Of a stretch of 32,288 nt of DNA, positions 8,008-16,426 are shown piece after piece. Every line of letters begins with the position of its first letter. Positions within the stretch are counted from its first letter, which is position 1. Where the stretch lies: positions 1 to 32,288 of the forward strand of contig SFEA01000029.1 of the NCBI GenBank assembly GCA_004557385.1, in the 5' to 3' direction. This DNA comes from Bacteroidales bacterium. Lineage in GTDB: Bacteria > Bacteroidota > Bacteroidia > Bacteroidales > Muribaculaceae. The translations under genes were made by a program, and so were the position numbers. The notes under the pieces were generated by a model. The model was given only the letters and a program-made list of their open reading frames with translations. It was not told the origin of the DNA and did not search any database.

Positions 8008-8880
8008 ATGGCTATCATCGAAATCGACAACGGCTCGGGATTCTGCTTCGGCGTGGTCACCGCCATACAAAAAGCCGAGGAAGAAATCAACAAATCGGGG
8101 CACCTTTATTGCCTCGGCGACATTGTGCACAACAGCAACGAAGTGGAACGCCTGCAAAAAATCGGGCTTGAAACCATCACACACGACCAACTCAGCCAAC
8201 TGCACGACGTGAAGGTGCTATTGCGTGCACACGGCGAGCCGCCGCAAACCTACGAGGTGGCACGCCGCAACAACATATCGCTCATCGACGCCACCTGCCC
8301 CGTGGTGCTGCAACTGCAAAAACGCATCCGAAACACCTATCTCGATACCCCCGACGACAAACAGCCTCAGATTGTGATTTACGGCAAAAAAGGCCACGCC
8401 GAGGTCAACGGACTCGTGGGGCAAACCCAAGGCAACGCCTTGGTGATTGAAAGCGTCGACGAGGTGGACAAAATCGACTTCTCGCGAAACATCTACCTCT
8501 ATTCGCAAACCACCAAGTCGCTCGAAGGATTCAAGAAAATTGTCAACGAAATTCAGCACCGCGTGGCACACAACGTGCAGTTCAGCAGTTTCGACACCAT
8601 CTGCCGACGAGTGGCAAACCGCATTCCACAAATCAAGCAATTTGCCACCAACCATGATGTCATCCTGTTTGTGTGCGGCAGCAAAAGCAGCAACGGCAGA
8701 ATTCTCTACGAAGAATGTCGTCGCGTGAACCCCCTCAGCTACCTCATCTCCAACGAAACAGAAATCAACCTCAACTGGTTCCTCGGCAAAGAGCACATAG
8801 GCATCTGCGGAGCCACCTCAACACCCATGTGGCTGATGAATCAGGTGAAAGACTACCTCGACGCTCACCTTAATGCCTAA
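8008..8880 (+). CDS. ispH: 4-hydroxy-3-methylbut-2-enyl diphosphate reductase
   Basis: 290 residues. This is the last enzyme of the MEP isoprenoid pathway, an iron-sulfur protein making isopentenyl and dimethylallyl diphosphate. The three cluster cysteines are visible at Cys13 (GFCFGV), Cys97 (DATCPVV) and Cys199 (DTICRR), along with GKKGHAEVNG and the C-terminal CGATSTP motif. The start at 8008 gives the usual short N terminus; an upstream in-frame start would overlap cmk. It is cotranscribed with cmk and supplies the prenyl synthase encoded at 4451. Confidence 0.96.
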   Translation: MAIIEIDNGSGFCFGVVTAIQKAEEEINKSGHLYCLGDIVHNSNEVERLQKIGLETITHDQLSQLHDVKVLLRAHGEPPQTYEVARRNNISLIDATCPVVLQLQKRIRNTYLDTPDDKQPQIVIYGKKGHAEVNGLVGQTQGNALVIESVDEVDKIDFSRNIYLYSQTTKSLEGFKKIVNEIQHRVAHNVQFSSFDTICRRVANRIPQIKQFATNHDVILFVCGSKSSNGRILYEECRRVNPLSYLISNETEINLNWFLGKEHIGICGATSTPMWLMNQVKDYLDAHLNA

Positions 8881-8945
8881 GCACGGCAGAGCCTCGAAAA
8901 AATCAGCAGTTTTTCATTTAATCAGCAAAAAATTTGCTCAAAAGT

Positions 8946-8977
8946 TGCCGAGATAGAATAATTTTTATTACTTTTGC
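8946..8977 (+). promoter_or_regulatory. Promoter of tRNA-Leu
   Basis: TTG at 8946-8948, 21 bp, TACTTTTG at 8970-8977. The predicted start is 4-7 nt before the mature tRNA 5' end. Confidence 0.65.
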
Positions 8978-8987
8978 ACTCGCAAAG

Positions 8988-9070
8988 CCCAGGTGGCGGA
9001 ATGGTAGACGCGCTCGTTTCAGGTGCGAGTGTTGAGAGACGTGCAGGTTCGAGTCCTGTTCTGGGCACCA
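8988..9070 (+). tRNA. tRNA-Leu, anticodon CAG
   Basis: 83 nt including an encoded CCA. The acceptor stem GCCCAGG (8988-8994) pairs with TCTGGGC (9060-9066), followed by discriminator A and CCA. The anticodon stem CTCGT/GCGAG encloses the loop TTCAGGT, giving anticodon CAG (reads CUG). The T arm GCAGG-TTCGAGT-CCTGT and a short extra arm fit the leucine class II form. Confidence 0.95.
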
Positions 9071-9076
9071 AAAAAC

Positions 9077-9109
9077 AACCCCTTAACCGGTAACGGTCGA
9101 GGGGTTTTT
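9077..9109 (+). terminator. Two-way intrinsic terminator between tRNA-Leu and porQ
   Basis: AACCCCT (9077-9083) pairs with AGGGGTT (9100-9106), and ACCG (9086-9089) with CGGT (9094-9097), around a GTAA loop. A T run follows on the plus strand, and on the minus strand the A run at 9071-9075 becomes a T run, so it can end both the tRNA and porQ transcripts. Confidence 0.8.
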
Positions 9110-9181
9110 AGTTATCTATAATTACATTATTCAGCGAAGCAGCATTCATGCCCAATGAGGGCGACAAGTTCCATTTATGAC

Positions 9182-10213
9182 TCAACGAAGCAACTCGTTG
9201 ATGTTGGTGGTGATGTTGAGCATAAACGTGGTGGCGCCGCTGTGAGGCTGCGCAAGGGCTACGCCAAACCCAAAGCCGCGCACTTTCATTCCGGCGGCAA
9301 GCGAGAATCCCGACAGCAGGTTGCGCGAATAGGTGCTCATGTCGGTGCGGGTCTTGTAGTTATAGCCGAGTCCCAGATATATTCGCTCGGTAGGCGTGTA
9401 TTCGCCGGCAAACACCAAATGGCGGAACAAGTTCGACGTAAACGAGTCTTTCACCTGCAAAGGCGAGGTGGTGCTGTTATCGTCGCTACGCTTCAGATAT
9501 GGCAATTTCCATTTATTCAGATTGGTGGCAGTAACCGACAATCGGAACGGAACATCGCTCAGCCCCTTTGTTAAGCCCAGCTGAATGTCCCACGGCAGTT
9601 TGTCGTACTTCTCGTTGAACTTTTTCACCTGACCGCCCAGGTTTTTCAGCACAAGGCTTGCCGAGAAATCGCTTTCGGGGTTATAGTAGTTCACACCAAG
9701 GTCGGCAGCAATAGCCATAGCTGAATAGCTTTCGTAGTTCGACGTCATGAACTTCATGGTGATGCCGCCGCGCCAGTTGTCGCTGATGTCGTGCGAATAG
9801 GTGGCAGAGAACGCAATGTCGTTAGCCGAGAACGAGCCGGTGATGTTGCCCTCAACGTCGGTGGCAGTCATCGAGCCGTAGCCAAAATATTGCACGCCGG
9901 CAGCCCATGCGCTATGGTCGTTGATGCGCATACCGTAGCGGGCACCCATAAAATTGCAGTCGCCAATATAGCGCATATAGTTGAGCGCAACCTGCTTCTC
10001 CACTTCCGGACCCAGCAGCGCCGGGTTTTGCTCCGTGAGGTTCACATCGTCGTCGATGAGCGAGATGTTGTGCCCGCCAAGACCATAAACATGGCTCGAA
10101 GGTGATATGTTGAGGAAATTATATGCCGTGGTACCGTCTTGCGCACGCAATTCAAAGGAGGCTGAGAGTGCCACAGCCGCCATGGTTAGTAATATTTTCC
10201 CTGTCATCTTCAT
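9182..10213 (-). CDS. porQ: Type IX secretion system protein PorQ
   Basis: 343 residues from the chosen start. A signal peptide (KILLTMAAVALSASFELRAQ) is followed by GTTAYNFLNI, the GLGGHNISLIDDD block and QNPALL, the hallmark opening of PorQ, an outer-membrane beta-barrel related to PorV/FadL needed for export through the type IX system. The C-terminal half is made of amphipathic beta strands as expected for a barrel. The start at 10213 places a Lys-Met-Thr-Gly-Lys n-region directly before the hydrophobic core; the frame is open upstream to 10285. It converges on the tRNA-Leu gene with a shared terminator. Its presence implies the organism makes T9SS cargo, none of which is in this window. 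Confidence 0.88.
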   Translation of the reverse strand: MKMTGKILLTMAAVALSASFELRAQDGTTAYNFLNISPSSHVYGLGGHNISLIDDDVNLTEQNPALLGPEVEKQVALNYMRYIGDCNFMGARYGMRINDHSAWAAGVQYFGYGSMTATDVEGNITGSFSANDIAFSATYSHDISDNWRGGITMKFMTSNYESYSAMAIAADLGVNYYNPESDFSASLVLKNLGGQVKKFNEKYDKLPWDIQLGLTKGLSDVPFRLSVTATNLNKWKLPYLKRSDDNSTTSPLQVKDSFTSNLFRHLVFAGEYTPTERIYLGLGYNYKTRTDMSTYSRNLLSGFSLAAGMKVRGFGFGVALAQPHSGATTFMLNITTNINELLR

Positions 10214-10282
10214 CGTCGGGGTGTTTGTGAATAGCGTTCTTATCATCTTTTTTATAACGAAACAATGGCGGTGAATAGTATT

Positions 10283-10314
10283 CAAGTTAAAAGATTTTTA
10301 GAATTTGCTGCAAA
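10283..10314 (-). promoter_or_regulatory. Possible promoter of porQ
   Basis: On the minus strand a TTTG (10314-10311) is followed after 21 bp by TAACTTG (10289-10283), a one-base-short form of the -7 box. Confidence 0.3.
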
Positions 10315-10377
10315 AAGCGAGTTGAATGTAAAAAAACTCTAAACCTTATTAATCATTTTCAAAATCGCCGATTTTGC

Positions 10378-10409
10378 TTTGTGCACACACAAATAAAGGT
10401 ATATATTTG
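10378..10409 (+). promoter_or_regulatory. Strong promoter of the TonB-C protein gene
   Basis: TTTG at 10378-10381, 20 bp, TATATTTG at 10402-10409. Predicted start near 10416, giving a leader of about 19 nt. It rules out the GTG start at 10381, which lies inside the promoter. Confidence 0.7.
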
Positions 10410-10434
10410 CCGCAGAAAACGCTTTGAAACTATA

Positions 10435-10878
10435 ATGAGCCTGCTTTTACGACATATTGCTACGGTGGCATTGATGTGCCTGATGTCGATGCCTTTGTCG
10501 GCGCAAGTGCGCAGAATGTGCATCGAGAACCCGGCACGAAACAATCACATGACCTATGTGAATGTTTATGAATACGATTTTGTGGACGTGCAGCCACAAT
10601 TCCCCGGCGGCGAACGCGCACTGATGAACTACATCAACGAAACGCGCGAATACCCCTATCACGCCTATAACAACCGCATTCAGGGTCGCGTGGTGTGCAG
10701 TTTCATTGTCAACACCGATGGCAGCATCGTCAACGTGCAGGTGATTAAAGGCGTTGAGGAATCGCTCAACCGCGAGGCGGTGAGAGTCATCAGCCACATG
10801 CCCAAGTGGAAAGTGGGCAGAATTGGCGGCGAAGTGGTGCCTGTGCACTGCATCCTCCCCATCGCATTCCGCCGATAA
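10435..10878 (+). CDS. Secreted TonB C-terminal domain protein
   Basis: 147 residues. A signal peptide (MSLLLRHIATVALMCLMSMPLSAQ) leads into a TonB C-terminal domain beginning PQFPGGERALMNYI and including IQGRVVCSFIVNTDGSIVNVQVIKG and the closing MPKWKVGRIGGEVVPVHCILPI. Classical TonB transfers proton-motive energy from ExbBD to outer-membrane receptors through a membrane anchor and a Pro-rich linker. Both are missing here, so this is a periplasmic stand-alone domain of the kind common in Bacteroidota; its partner is unknown. It lies in a single-gene unit with its own promoter. Confidence 0.85.
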   Translation: MSLLLRHIATVALMCLMSMPLSAQVRRMCIENPARNNHMTYVNVYEYDFVDVQPQFPGGERALMNYINETREYPYHAYNNRIQGRVVCSFIVNTDGSIVNVQVIKGVEESLNREAVRVISHMPKWKVGRIGGEVVPVHCILPIAFRR

Positions 10879-10946
10879 CGTCAAGAAAGATAGCATCGAA
10901 TAGAAGGGAGTAAAACACATTAGGGGAATAGCAATATTCATTATTT

Positions 10947-12524
10947 ATGGCACTAGCAATAAACATTAACGACTTGCTAAACAAGCAAAAAATAGAATCA
11001 AATCGAATTGAATTCAAGAAGGGTTGGAATCCGGCAAGCATATACCATAGCGTATGTGCATTTGCTAATGACATTGATGACCTTGGAGGAGGATACATCG
11101 TGGTTGGTGTTGATACAGACGAATCAACTGGAGTAGCTATTCGCCCCGTTGAAGGAATACCAACAGAAAAGATTGATGGGATACTTCAGAATATGGTGGG
11201 TTACAATAACAAGATTTCACCTTACTATATGCCTCGCACCAGTGTGGAGGAAGTGGATGGCAAGTCCGTTCTTGTGATATGGTGTCCTGCAGGCATCAAC
11301 CGACCTTATTCCGTACCCGAGAATGTAACTGCCAAAAGTAATACTAAAGAATATTTCTATGTCCGTAGTGGCACAAGCAGTATTATTGCTAAGGGTGAAG
11401 TTCTTGACGAGTTGCGTGAGTTGGCAAGTCGTGTGCCATTTGATGAGCGTGGTAATCCTGATATTAAGATTGAGGATATTTCAACGCTATTGTTAAGAGA
11501 ATATTTAGTGAAGGTAGGTAGCAAACTTGCCAGTGAGTTATATACAAAACCTCTCGAAAGTATTTTGGAGCAAATGGATTTGTATGTCGGTCCAAAGGAA
11601 AATCGTATGCTTAGAAATGTGGCAGCAATGATGTTCTGTGAAGAACCTAGCAAATTCTTTAAGCGTACACAAGTTGAAGTGGTATATTTTCCCGAAGGGC
11701 GGTTAAACAATCCCAACAACTTATATGAAGGCCCTGTAATTAAGGGTTCCATCACCCAGATAATTGATAGAACATTGGAATACCTGAATCGTATGCTTGT
11801 TATGCAGACGGTGATTAAGCCCAAGGATAGTAGTAGGAGTCAAAAGTTTGTCACTTATCCATATCAAGCATTGGAAGAGAGTGTAACAAACTCACTCTAT
11901 CATAGGGATTATCGTGAATGGGAGCCAGTGGTTATCACCGTAGAACCTCTAGGAATAACCATACAGAATGTCGGTGGCCCTGATAGAAGTATATCCGCAG
12001 CCGATATTTCAAAATGTGAAATATTAGTATCTAAACGCTATCGTAATCGCAGACTTGGTGAATATCTTAAAGAACTGGATTTGACAGAAGGTCGTAGTAC
12101 AGGTATTCCAACAATCCAAAATGTTTTGGAAAACAATGGTTCACCCAGAGCTACAGTTGTTACTGACGATGAACGAACCTTCTTTAGAATAACCATCCCT
12201 TGTCATAAAGCTGCTGGTAATATTGTCGCAGACATAGCACACAAAGATGGCACACTAAAGGTTTCTAAACGAGGTTCACTAAAAACTGCATTACAAAGTG
12301 CACCAGAAAGTGCACTGCAAACTGCACTCGAAAGTGCACCGAAAAGTGCACTCAAAATTATAGAACAAATACGTAATAACCCACGAGCAACCATGACGGA
12401 CATTGCAAATCTATCTGGTTATTCAAGAAGATGGGTTGCTCAAACAATGAAACGACTTCAAGAACATAATATCATTAAGCGAATAGGTTCTGATAAATCT
12501 GGTCATTGGGAAATTATAGGATAG
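10947..12524 (+). CDS. AlbA_2/HATPase_c_4 regulator with C-terminal winged helix (COG2865-like)
   Basis: 525 residues. The N-terminal Schlafen-AlbA_2 putative DNA-binding domain (about 10-140) shows SNRIEFKKGWN and GGGYIVVGVDT. The middle RecG-like ATP-binding C-terminal domain (about 290-420) shows EESVTNSLYHRDYR. The end (about 470-525) is a winged helix (MTDIANLSGYSRRWVAQTMKR). Between the last two is a repetitive [K/Q/E]-[S/T]-A-[L/P] linker. The family is widespread and often called an ATP-binding transcriptional regulator; exact targets are unknown, though some members travel with defence and mobile genes. Its DNA is clearly AT-richer than the genes on either side and codon use differs, which suggests transfer. 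No promoter of the phylum type is obvious in the 68-bp gap before it. Confidence 0.9.
   Translation: MALAININDLLNKQKIESNRIEFKKGWNPASIYHSVCAFANDIDDLGGGYIVVGVDTDESTGVAIRPVEGIPTEKIDGILQNMVGYNNKISPYYMPRTSVEEVDGKSVLVIWCPAGINRPYSVPENVTAKSNTKEYFYVRSGTSSIIAKGEVLDELRELASRVPFDERGNPDIKIEDISTLLLREYLVKVGSKLASELYTKPLESILEQMDLYVGPKENRMLRNVAAMMFCEEPSKFFKRTQVEVVYFPEGRLNNPNNLYEGPVIKGSITQIIDRTLEYLNRMLVMQTVIKPKDSSRSQKFVTYPYQALEESVTNSLYHRDYREWEPVVITVEPLGITIQNVGGPDRSISAADISKCEILVSKRYRNRRLGEYLKELDLTEGRSTGIPTIQNVLENNGSPRATVVTDDERTFFRITIPCHKAAGNIVADIAHKDGTLKVSKRGSLKTALQSAPESALQTALESAPKSALKIIEQIRNNPRATMTDIANLSGYSRRWVAQTMKRLQEHNIIKRIGSDKSGHWEIIG
12282..12353 (+). repeat. Six tandem 12-bp in-frame units within the regulator gene
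   Basis: Units of four codons (consensus GAA AGT GCA CTC) run from 12282 to 12353 and encode the linker between the ATP-binding and winged-helix domains. Loss or gain of a unit would keep the frame and change linker length. Confidence 0.85.
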
Positions 12525-12698
12525 TTCTTAATCATTCTAAAAGAAAATCGGAAGGGATAGGCATCTGCTACCCAAACACGGCGCGGTTACATGCCCTGAT
12601 GCGAAGGCAACAAGGGCGCTGGTGCGGTTGCAGCCCCTGCCTCGCTGCCAAGCCCAACTGGCGCATTGTCTGCCCCAAGGAATCACTATTTTTTGGTA
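12525..12698. other. Gene-free gap with a dispersed-repeat-like segment
   Basis: The segment around 12580-12660 (starting GGCGCGGTTACATGCC) is GC-rich and resembles parts of the hairpin-rich gap at 20705-21000. No reading frame, terminator or RNA gene is recognisable. Confidence 0.4.
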
Positions 12699-12729
12699 TT
12701 GCACATCAATGAAAATTGATGTATCTTTG
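12699..12729 (+). promoter_or_regulatory. feoAB promoter with a palindromic operator between the boxes
   Basis: TTG at 12699-12701, 20 bp, TATCTTTG at 12722-12729. Filling the spacer is a perfect 8-4-8 palindrome, ACATCAAT (12703-12710), GAAA, ATTGATGT (12715-12722). Its position suggests an operator for a metal-responsive repressor of iron uptake; the regulator is not identified. Confidence 0.65.
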
Positions 12730-12754
12730 TGTTATTATTACAGAACAACATTGC

Positions 12755-12761
12755 GAGGAGG
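12755..12761 (+). promoter_or_regulatory. Shine-Dalgarno sequence of feoAB
   Basis: GAGGAGG ends 9 nt before the ATG at 12771. Strong sites of this kind are unusual in Bacteroidota and here they fix the start. Confidence 0.65.
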
Positions 12762-12770
12762 CAACTATAT

Positions 12771-15125
12771 ATGCTATTATCGGAGTTAAAAATTGGCAAA
12801 TCGGCAAAGATTCTTTCGATTGGCGGTGCCGGCGAGCTTCGTCAGCACCTTCTTGACATGGGGCTGATTCCGGGAGGACTGGTGAAACTTATGAAATATG
12901 CCCCGATGGGCGACCCCATGGAACTCCGCATTCACGACTACGAACTTACGCTGCGCCGTGCCGATGCCGCACTGATTGAGGTGGAACCGCTGCCCGACAA
13001 CTATGTCGACACCACCGACTACAGCGCCGAGGTGGTGATTGAAAACCACGCCGAGCACCCGGGATTTGGCGAAATGGGTCCGGAGCACGACACCAAACAC
13101 GCCACTCGACTGCCTAAGAGCCAGCAACTAACTTTCGCCCTTGTAGGCAATCAGAACTGCGGCAAAACCACGCTGTTCAATCAACTCACCGGCTCTAACC
13201 AGCACGTGGGAAATTTCCCCGGCGTGACAGTAGAGGGAAAGAGCGGCGCAATAAAAGGTCATTCCAACACTTTGGTCACCGACCTGCCGGGCATATATTC
13301 GCTGTCGCCTTACACCTGCGAGGAGGTGGTGTCGCGCGACTTTATTCTCAAGCAAAAACCGTCGGCTATCATCAACATTGTCGATGCCACTAACATCGAG
13401 CGAAACCTCTACCTCACCATGCAGCTGATGGAACTCGACGTGCCTATGGTGCTGGCGTTGAACATGATGGACGAGGTGGAGAACAACCACGGCGCCATTC
13501 GTGTCAACCTTATGGAGCAGCTGCTCGGCATTCCGGTGGTGCCCATCTCTGCCGCCAAAAATCAGGGCGTTGCCGAGCTGGTGCAACACGCGCTGCACGT
13601 TGCCCGATATCAGGAGCGTCCGCAACGCACCGACTTTTGCAATCCTGCCACCAACGGCGCCGTTCACCGCGGCATTCACGCCATTATGCACCTCATTGAG
13701 GACCACGCCGAAAAGGCTGGCATTCCGCGTCGTTTTGCCGCAAGCAAACTGGTGGAAGGCGACGAACTGGTGCTGAAGTCGCTCAACCTGGCACCCAACG
13801 AACTGGGCATGCTCAACCATGTGATTGAACAACTCGAGGAGCATCGCGGATTGGACCGCGGCGCTGCCATTGCCGACATGCGTTACACCTTCATTCACGC
13901 CCTGTGCCACCAAACGGTGGTGAAGCCCCGCGAAAGCAAGGAGCATCAGCGCAGCCGACACATCGACTCGGTGCTCACCGGCAAATGGACTGCTCTGCCG
14001 GCTTTCCTGCTGATAATGGCGTTCACCTTTTGGATGACGTTCGACGTGATTGGCGGAACGCTGCAAGGCTGGTGTGAAGACGGCATCGCATGGTTCACGC
14101 AATGGCTCGACGCATTGCTCATCGACTGGAACATCGAGCCTACCGTGCAATCGCTCATCATCGACGGCATGATTGGCGGCGTGGGAAGCGTGGTGAGCTT
14201 CCTACCCATCATCGTCACGCTGTTCTTCTTCCTGTCGATGCTCGAAGACAGCGGCTACATGGCGCGCATTGCCTTTGTTATGGATAAATCGATGCGAAAA
14301 ATAGGGCTGTCGGGCCGCTCAATCGTGCCGCTGCTCATAGGTTTCGGTTGCAGCGTTCCCAGCATCATGGCAAGCCGCACGCTGCCTTCGCACCGCGACC
14401 GCAAACTCACCATTCTGCTCACCCCATTCATGAGTTGCACCGCCAAACTGCCGATATATGTGTTTTTCACCGCCGTATTCTTTCCGCACAACGCCGCTCT
14501 GGTGATGGTGTGCCTCTATCTCACAGGCATCATCGTGGGCGTTTGCTGTGCATTGGCGCTGAAATACATTAAGTTCACCGGCTCCACCGTGCCGTTTGTG
14601 ATGGAGCTGCCCAACTATCGCATGCCGGGCTACAAAAACGTGTCGCACTTGCTTTGCGACAAAGCCAAAGATTTCTTGCAACGCGCTTTCACGGTGATTT
14701 TCCTGGCTTCGCTGGTGATTTGGTTCATGCAGACTTTCGACTTCCGCCTGCATGTGGTAGACGATTCAAGCACAAGCATGCTTGCCGTGATTGCCGGCTA
14801 CATCGCACCGCTGTTTAAGCCTCTCGGCTTCGGCGACTGGCGCTTTACCACCGCCTTGATTTCGGGCTTCATCGCCAAGGAAAGCGTGGTGTCGACCCTC
14901 ACGGTGCTCTTCGGCTCGGGCACCTCGGTGGCATCGCTGCTCACCACCGGCACTGCACTCTCGTTGCTGGTGTTCTGTCTGCTCTACACGCCTTGCGTGG
15001 CAACCATAGCCTGCATACGCCGCGAACTCAGCACCCGCAGCGCCTTGCTCATTCTGTCGGGGCAATGCGCCATCGCATGGGTGTGCGCTCTTATTGTTAA
15101 CATCGTTGTTAATCTCATTATTTAA
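12771..15125 (+). CDS. feoB: Fused FeoA-FeoB ferrous iron transporter
   Basis: 784 residues. Residues 1-75 are a FeoA (SH3-like) domain (LDMGLIPGG). The FeoB G domain follows, with G1 GNQNCGKT (126-133), G2 GVTV (151-154), G3 DLPG (171-174) and G4 NMMD (231-234), then an inner-membrane permease with two Gate motifs, including LIGFGCSVPSIMASRT and LTPFMSCTAKLPIY. It imports Fe2+ across the inner membrane, driven or gated by nucleotide hydrolysis. FeoA-FeoB fusion is common in Bacteroidota. The promoter, palindrome and ribosome site before it all support the start at 12771. The Cys-rich partner gene follows 21 bp later. Confidence 0.96.
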   Translation: MLLSELKIGKSAKILSIGGAGELRQHLLDMGLIPGGLVKLMKYAPMGDPMELRIHDYELTLRRADAALIEVEPLPDNYVDTTDYSAEVVIENHAEHPGFGEMGPEHDTKHATRLPKSQQLTFALVGNQNCGKTTLFNQLTGSNQHVGNFPGVTVEGKSGAIKGHSNTLVTDLPGIYSLSPYTCEEVVSRDFILKQKPSAIINIVDATNIERNLYLTMQLMELDVPMVLALNMMDEVENNHGAIRVNLMEQLLGIPVVPISAAKNQGVAELVQHALHVARYQERPQRTDFCNPATNGAVHRGIHAIMHLIEDHAEKAGIPRRFAASKLVEGDELVLKSLNLAPNELGMLNHVIEQLEEHRGLDRGAAIADMRYTFIHALCHQTVVKPRESKEHQRSRHIDSVLTGKWTALPAFLLIMAFTFWMTFDVIGGTLQGWCEDGIAWFTQWLDALLIDWNIEPTVQSLIIDGMIGGVGSVVSFLPIIVTLFFFLSMLEDSGYMARIAFVMDKSMRKIGLSGRSIVPLLIGFGCSVPSIMASRTLPSHRDRKLTILLTPFMSCTAKLPIYVFFTAVFFPHNAALVMVCLYLTGIIVGVCCALALKYIKFTGSTVPFVMELPNYRMPGYKNVSHLLCDKAKDFLQRAFTVIFLASLVIWFMQTFDFRLHVVDDSSTSMLAVIAGYIAPLFKPLGFGDWRFTTALISGFIAKESVVSTLTVLFGSGTSVASLLTTGTALSLLVFCLLYTPCVATIACIRRELSTRSALLILSGQCAIAWVCALIVNIVVNLII

Positions 15126-15146
15126 TCCCTCTCACCCACCCCTATT

Positions 15147-15362
15147 ATGAATCTGGCAACCCTCATAGTGCTCGCCATGGTGTTGGCGCTCATAGTGGCG
15201 GCTGTGTGGCACATTGCCCGCCATGGCACTCACTCGTGCAGCGGTTGCAGCGGATGCCCCGGACACGGCAATGGCAACGGAAACGGCAAAAACGCTCCCG
15301 ATTGCAACACTTGCAGCAGATGTCACTCCAACCAATGCCCCTCGCGGAACACCAAGCACTAA
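15147..15362 (+). CDS. FeoB-associated Cys-rich membrane protein
   Basis: 71 residues. One N-terminal transmembrane helix (about 3-24) is followed by a short Gly/Asn tail carrying seven cysteines in CSGCSGC, CNTCSRC and a single C. This matches the small family that accompanies feoB in Bacteroidota and Firmicutes. It lies 21 bp after feoB and is surely cotranscribed. The cysteines may hold iron or sense it; that role is inferred. Confidence 0.88.
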   Translation: MNLATLIVLAMVLALIVAAVWHIARHGTHSCSGCSGCPGHGNGNGNGKNAPDCNTCSRCHSNQCPSRNTKH

Positions 15363-15399
15363 CGAGCCACACAACCACACAAATTAGGCAAAAATGCCA

Positions 15400-15481
15400 C
15401 ATTATTGTGCAAATTGTTTCACGCACAATTTGTGCTGTATAATGCTGTTCAATAGCGAAAACCATTGTTTCACGGCAAAAG
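15400..15481. promoter_or_regulatory. parS-like half sites and palindrome upstream of parA
   Basis: The 9-base left half of the ParB site (TGTTTCACG) occurs twice, at 15415-15423 and 15466-15474, 51 bp apart. The right halves are poor (about 11 and 12 of 16 bases to the canonical TGTTTCACGTGAAACA). The first copy sits in the centre of a palindrome: CATTAT (15400) and CAAATTGT (15410-15417) face ACAATTTG (15425-15432) and ATAATG (15439-15444). The gap 15363-15604 has no gene. It may be a ParB or ParA autoregulatory site, or decayed parS. Confidence 0.4.
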
Positions 15482-15604
15482 TTATTAACAAAAAGTGCCA
15501 CTTATCAACAATTTGAGCAAAAACACGCCAAATGCTTGTTATTATCCCAAAAAGTTTTGATTTCTTTGCATCGGAATTAATTTTTGAAACGCAAAATTCT
15601 TTAT

Positions 15605-16387
15605 ATGGGAAAAACAATAGCAATAGCAAACCAAAAAGGTGGTGTAGGTAAAACAACAACTGCCATCAACCTTGCTGCATCGCTGGCAATGAACGGCAAA
15701 AAAGTTCTGCTAATCGACGCCGACCCGCAGGCAAATGCCACTTCGGGACTTGGCATCGACCCCAAGAAAACCGCTTCGTCGATTTACGAATGTCTGGTTG
15801 ACGACTACCCCATGGCAAGCAGCCGCAACAGCACCTGCGTGAAGGGGCTCGACCTCGTGGGCTCGCGCATCGACCTTGTGGGCGCCGAACTCGAACTCGT
15901 AAACAAGCCCAACCGCGAACGCGTGTTGCGCAACCTCATCGCCGACGTCAAGAAAGAATACGACTTCATACTCATCGACTGCAGCCCGTCGCTCGGCTTA
16001 ATCACCGTTAACGCCCTCACCGCTGCCGACTCGGTGATTATTCCCGTACAAGCCGAATATTTCGCCCTCGAAGGCATCAGCAAACTGCTCAACACCATAC
16101 GCATCATCAAGTCGAAACTGAATCCGGCTATCGAAATCGAAGGATTCCTGCTCACTATGTACGACGCCCGTCTGCGCCTCGCCAACCAAATCTACGAGGA
16201 ACTCAAAAGTCACTTCGGCGACATGGTGTTCAACAACGTCATCCCGCGAAACATACGCTTGAGCGAAGCTCCCAGCCACGGCCTGCCTGCCATTCTCTAC
16301 GACCCCGAAAGCCGCGGCGCTACAAGCCATGTGCTGCTCGCCAAGGAGGTTATTGCCAAAAATCGGCATTTCACCAGCAGCATCTAA
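15605..16387 (+). CDS. parA: ParA/Soj chromosome-partition ATPase
   Basis: 260 residues. A deviant Walker A motif KGGVGKTT (11-18) begins almost at the N terminus, so this is the short chromosomal Soj type without a DNA-binding N-terminal extension. Walker B is in FILIDCSPSLG, and DADPQAN and the QAEYFALEG region are typical. ParA binds DNA as an ATP dimer and moves ParB-parS complexes. The start at 15605 is chosen by family length; a TTG start at 15584 is unlikely. parB follows after 39 bp. Confidence 0.96.
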   Translation: MGKTIAIANQKGGVGKTTTAINLAASLAMNGKKVLLIDADPQANATSGLGIDPKKTASSIYECLVDDYPMASSRNSTCVKGLDLVGSRIDLVGAELELVNKPNRERVLRNLIADVKKEYDFILIDCSPSLGLITVNALTAADSVIIPVQAEYFALEGISKLLNTIRIIKSKLNPAIEIEGFLLTMYDARLRLANQIYEELKSHFGDMVFNNVIPRNIRLSEAPSHGLPAILYDPESRGATSHVLLAKEVIAKNRHFTSSI

Positions 16388-16426
16388 ACACTAACTAACC
16401 CCGATAATTCATAAAACGAAGATATT

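Noticed and set aside
10381..10434. GTG-start extension of the TonB-C protein
   Set aside because: The GTG overlaps the -33 box of the promoter and would push the signal peptide inward.
13128..14150. 340-residue minus-strand frame opposite feoB
   Set aside because: Antisense shadow of a clearly real gene.
15482..15510. A replication origin based on DnaA-box-like words
   Set aside because: Only two imperfect boxes, no AT-rich unwinding cluster or dnaA nearby; kept only as a note.
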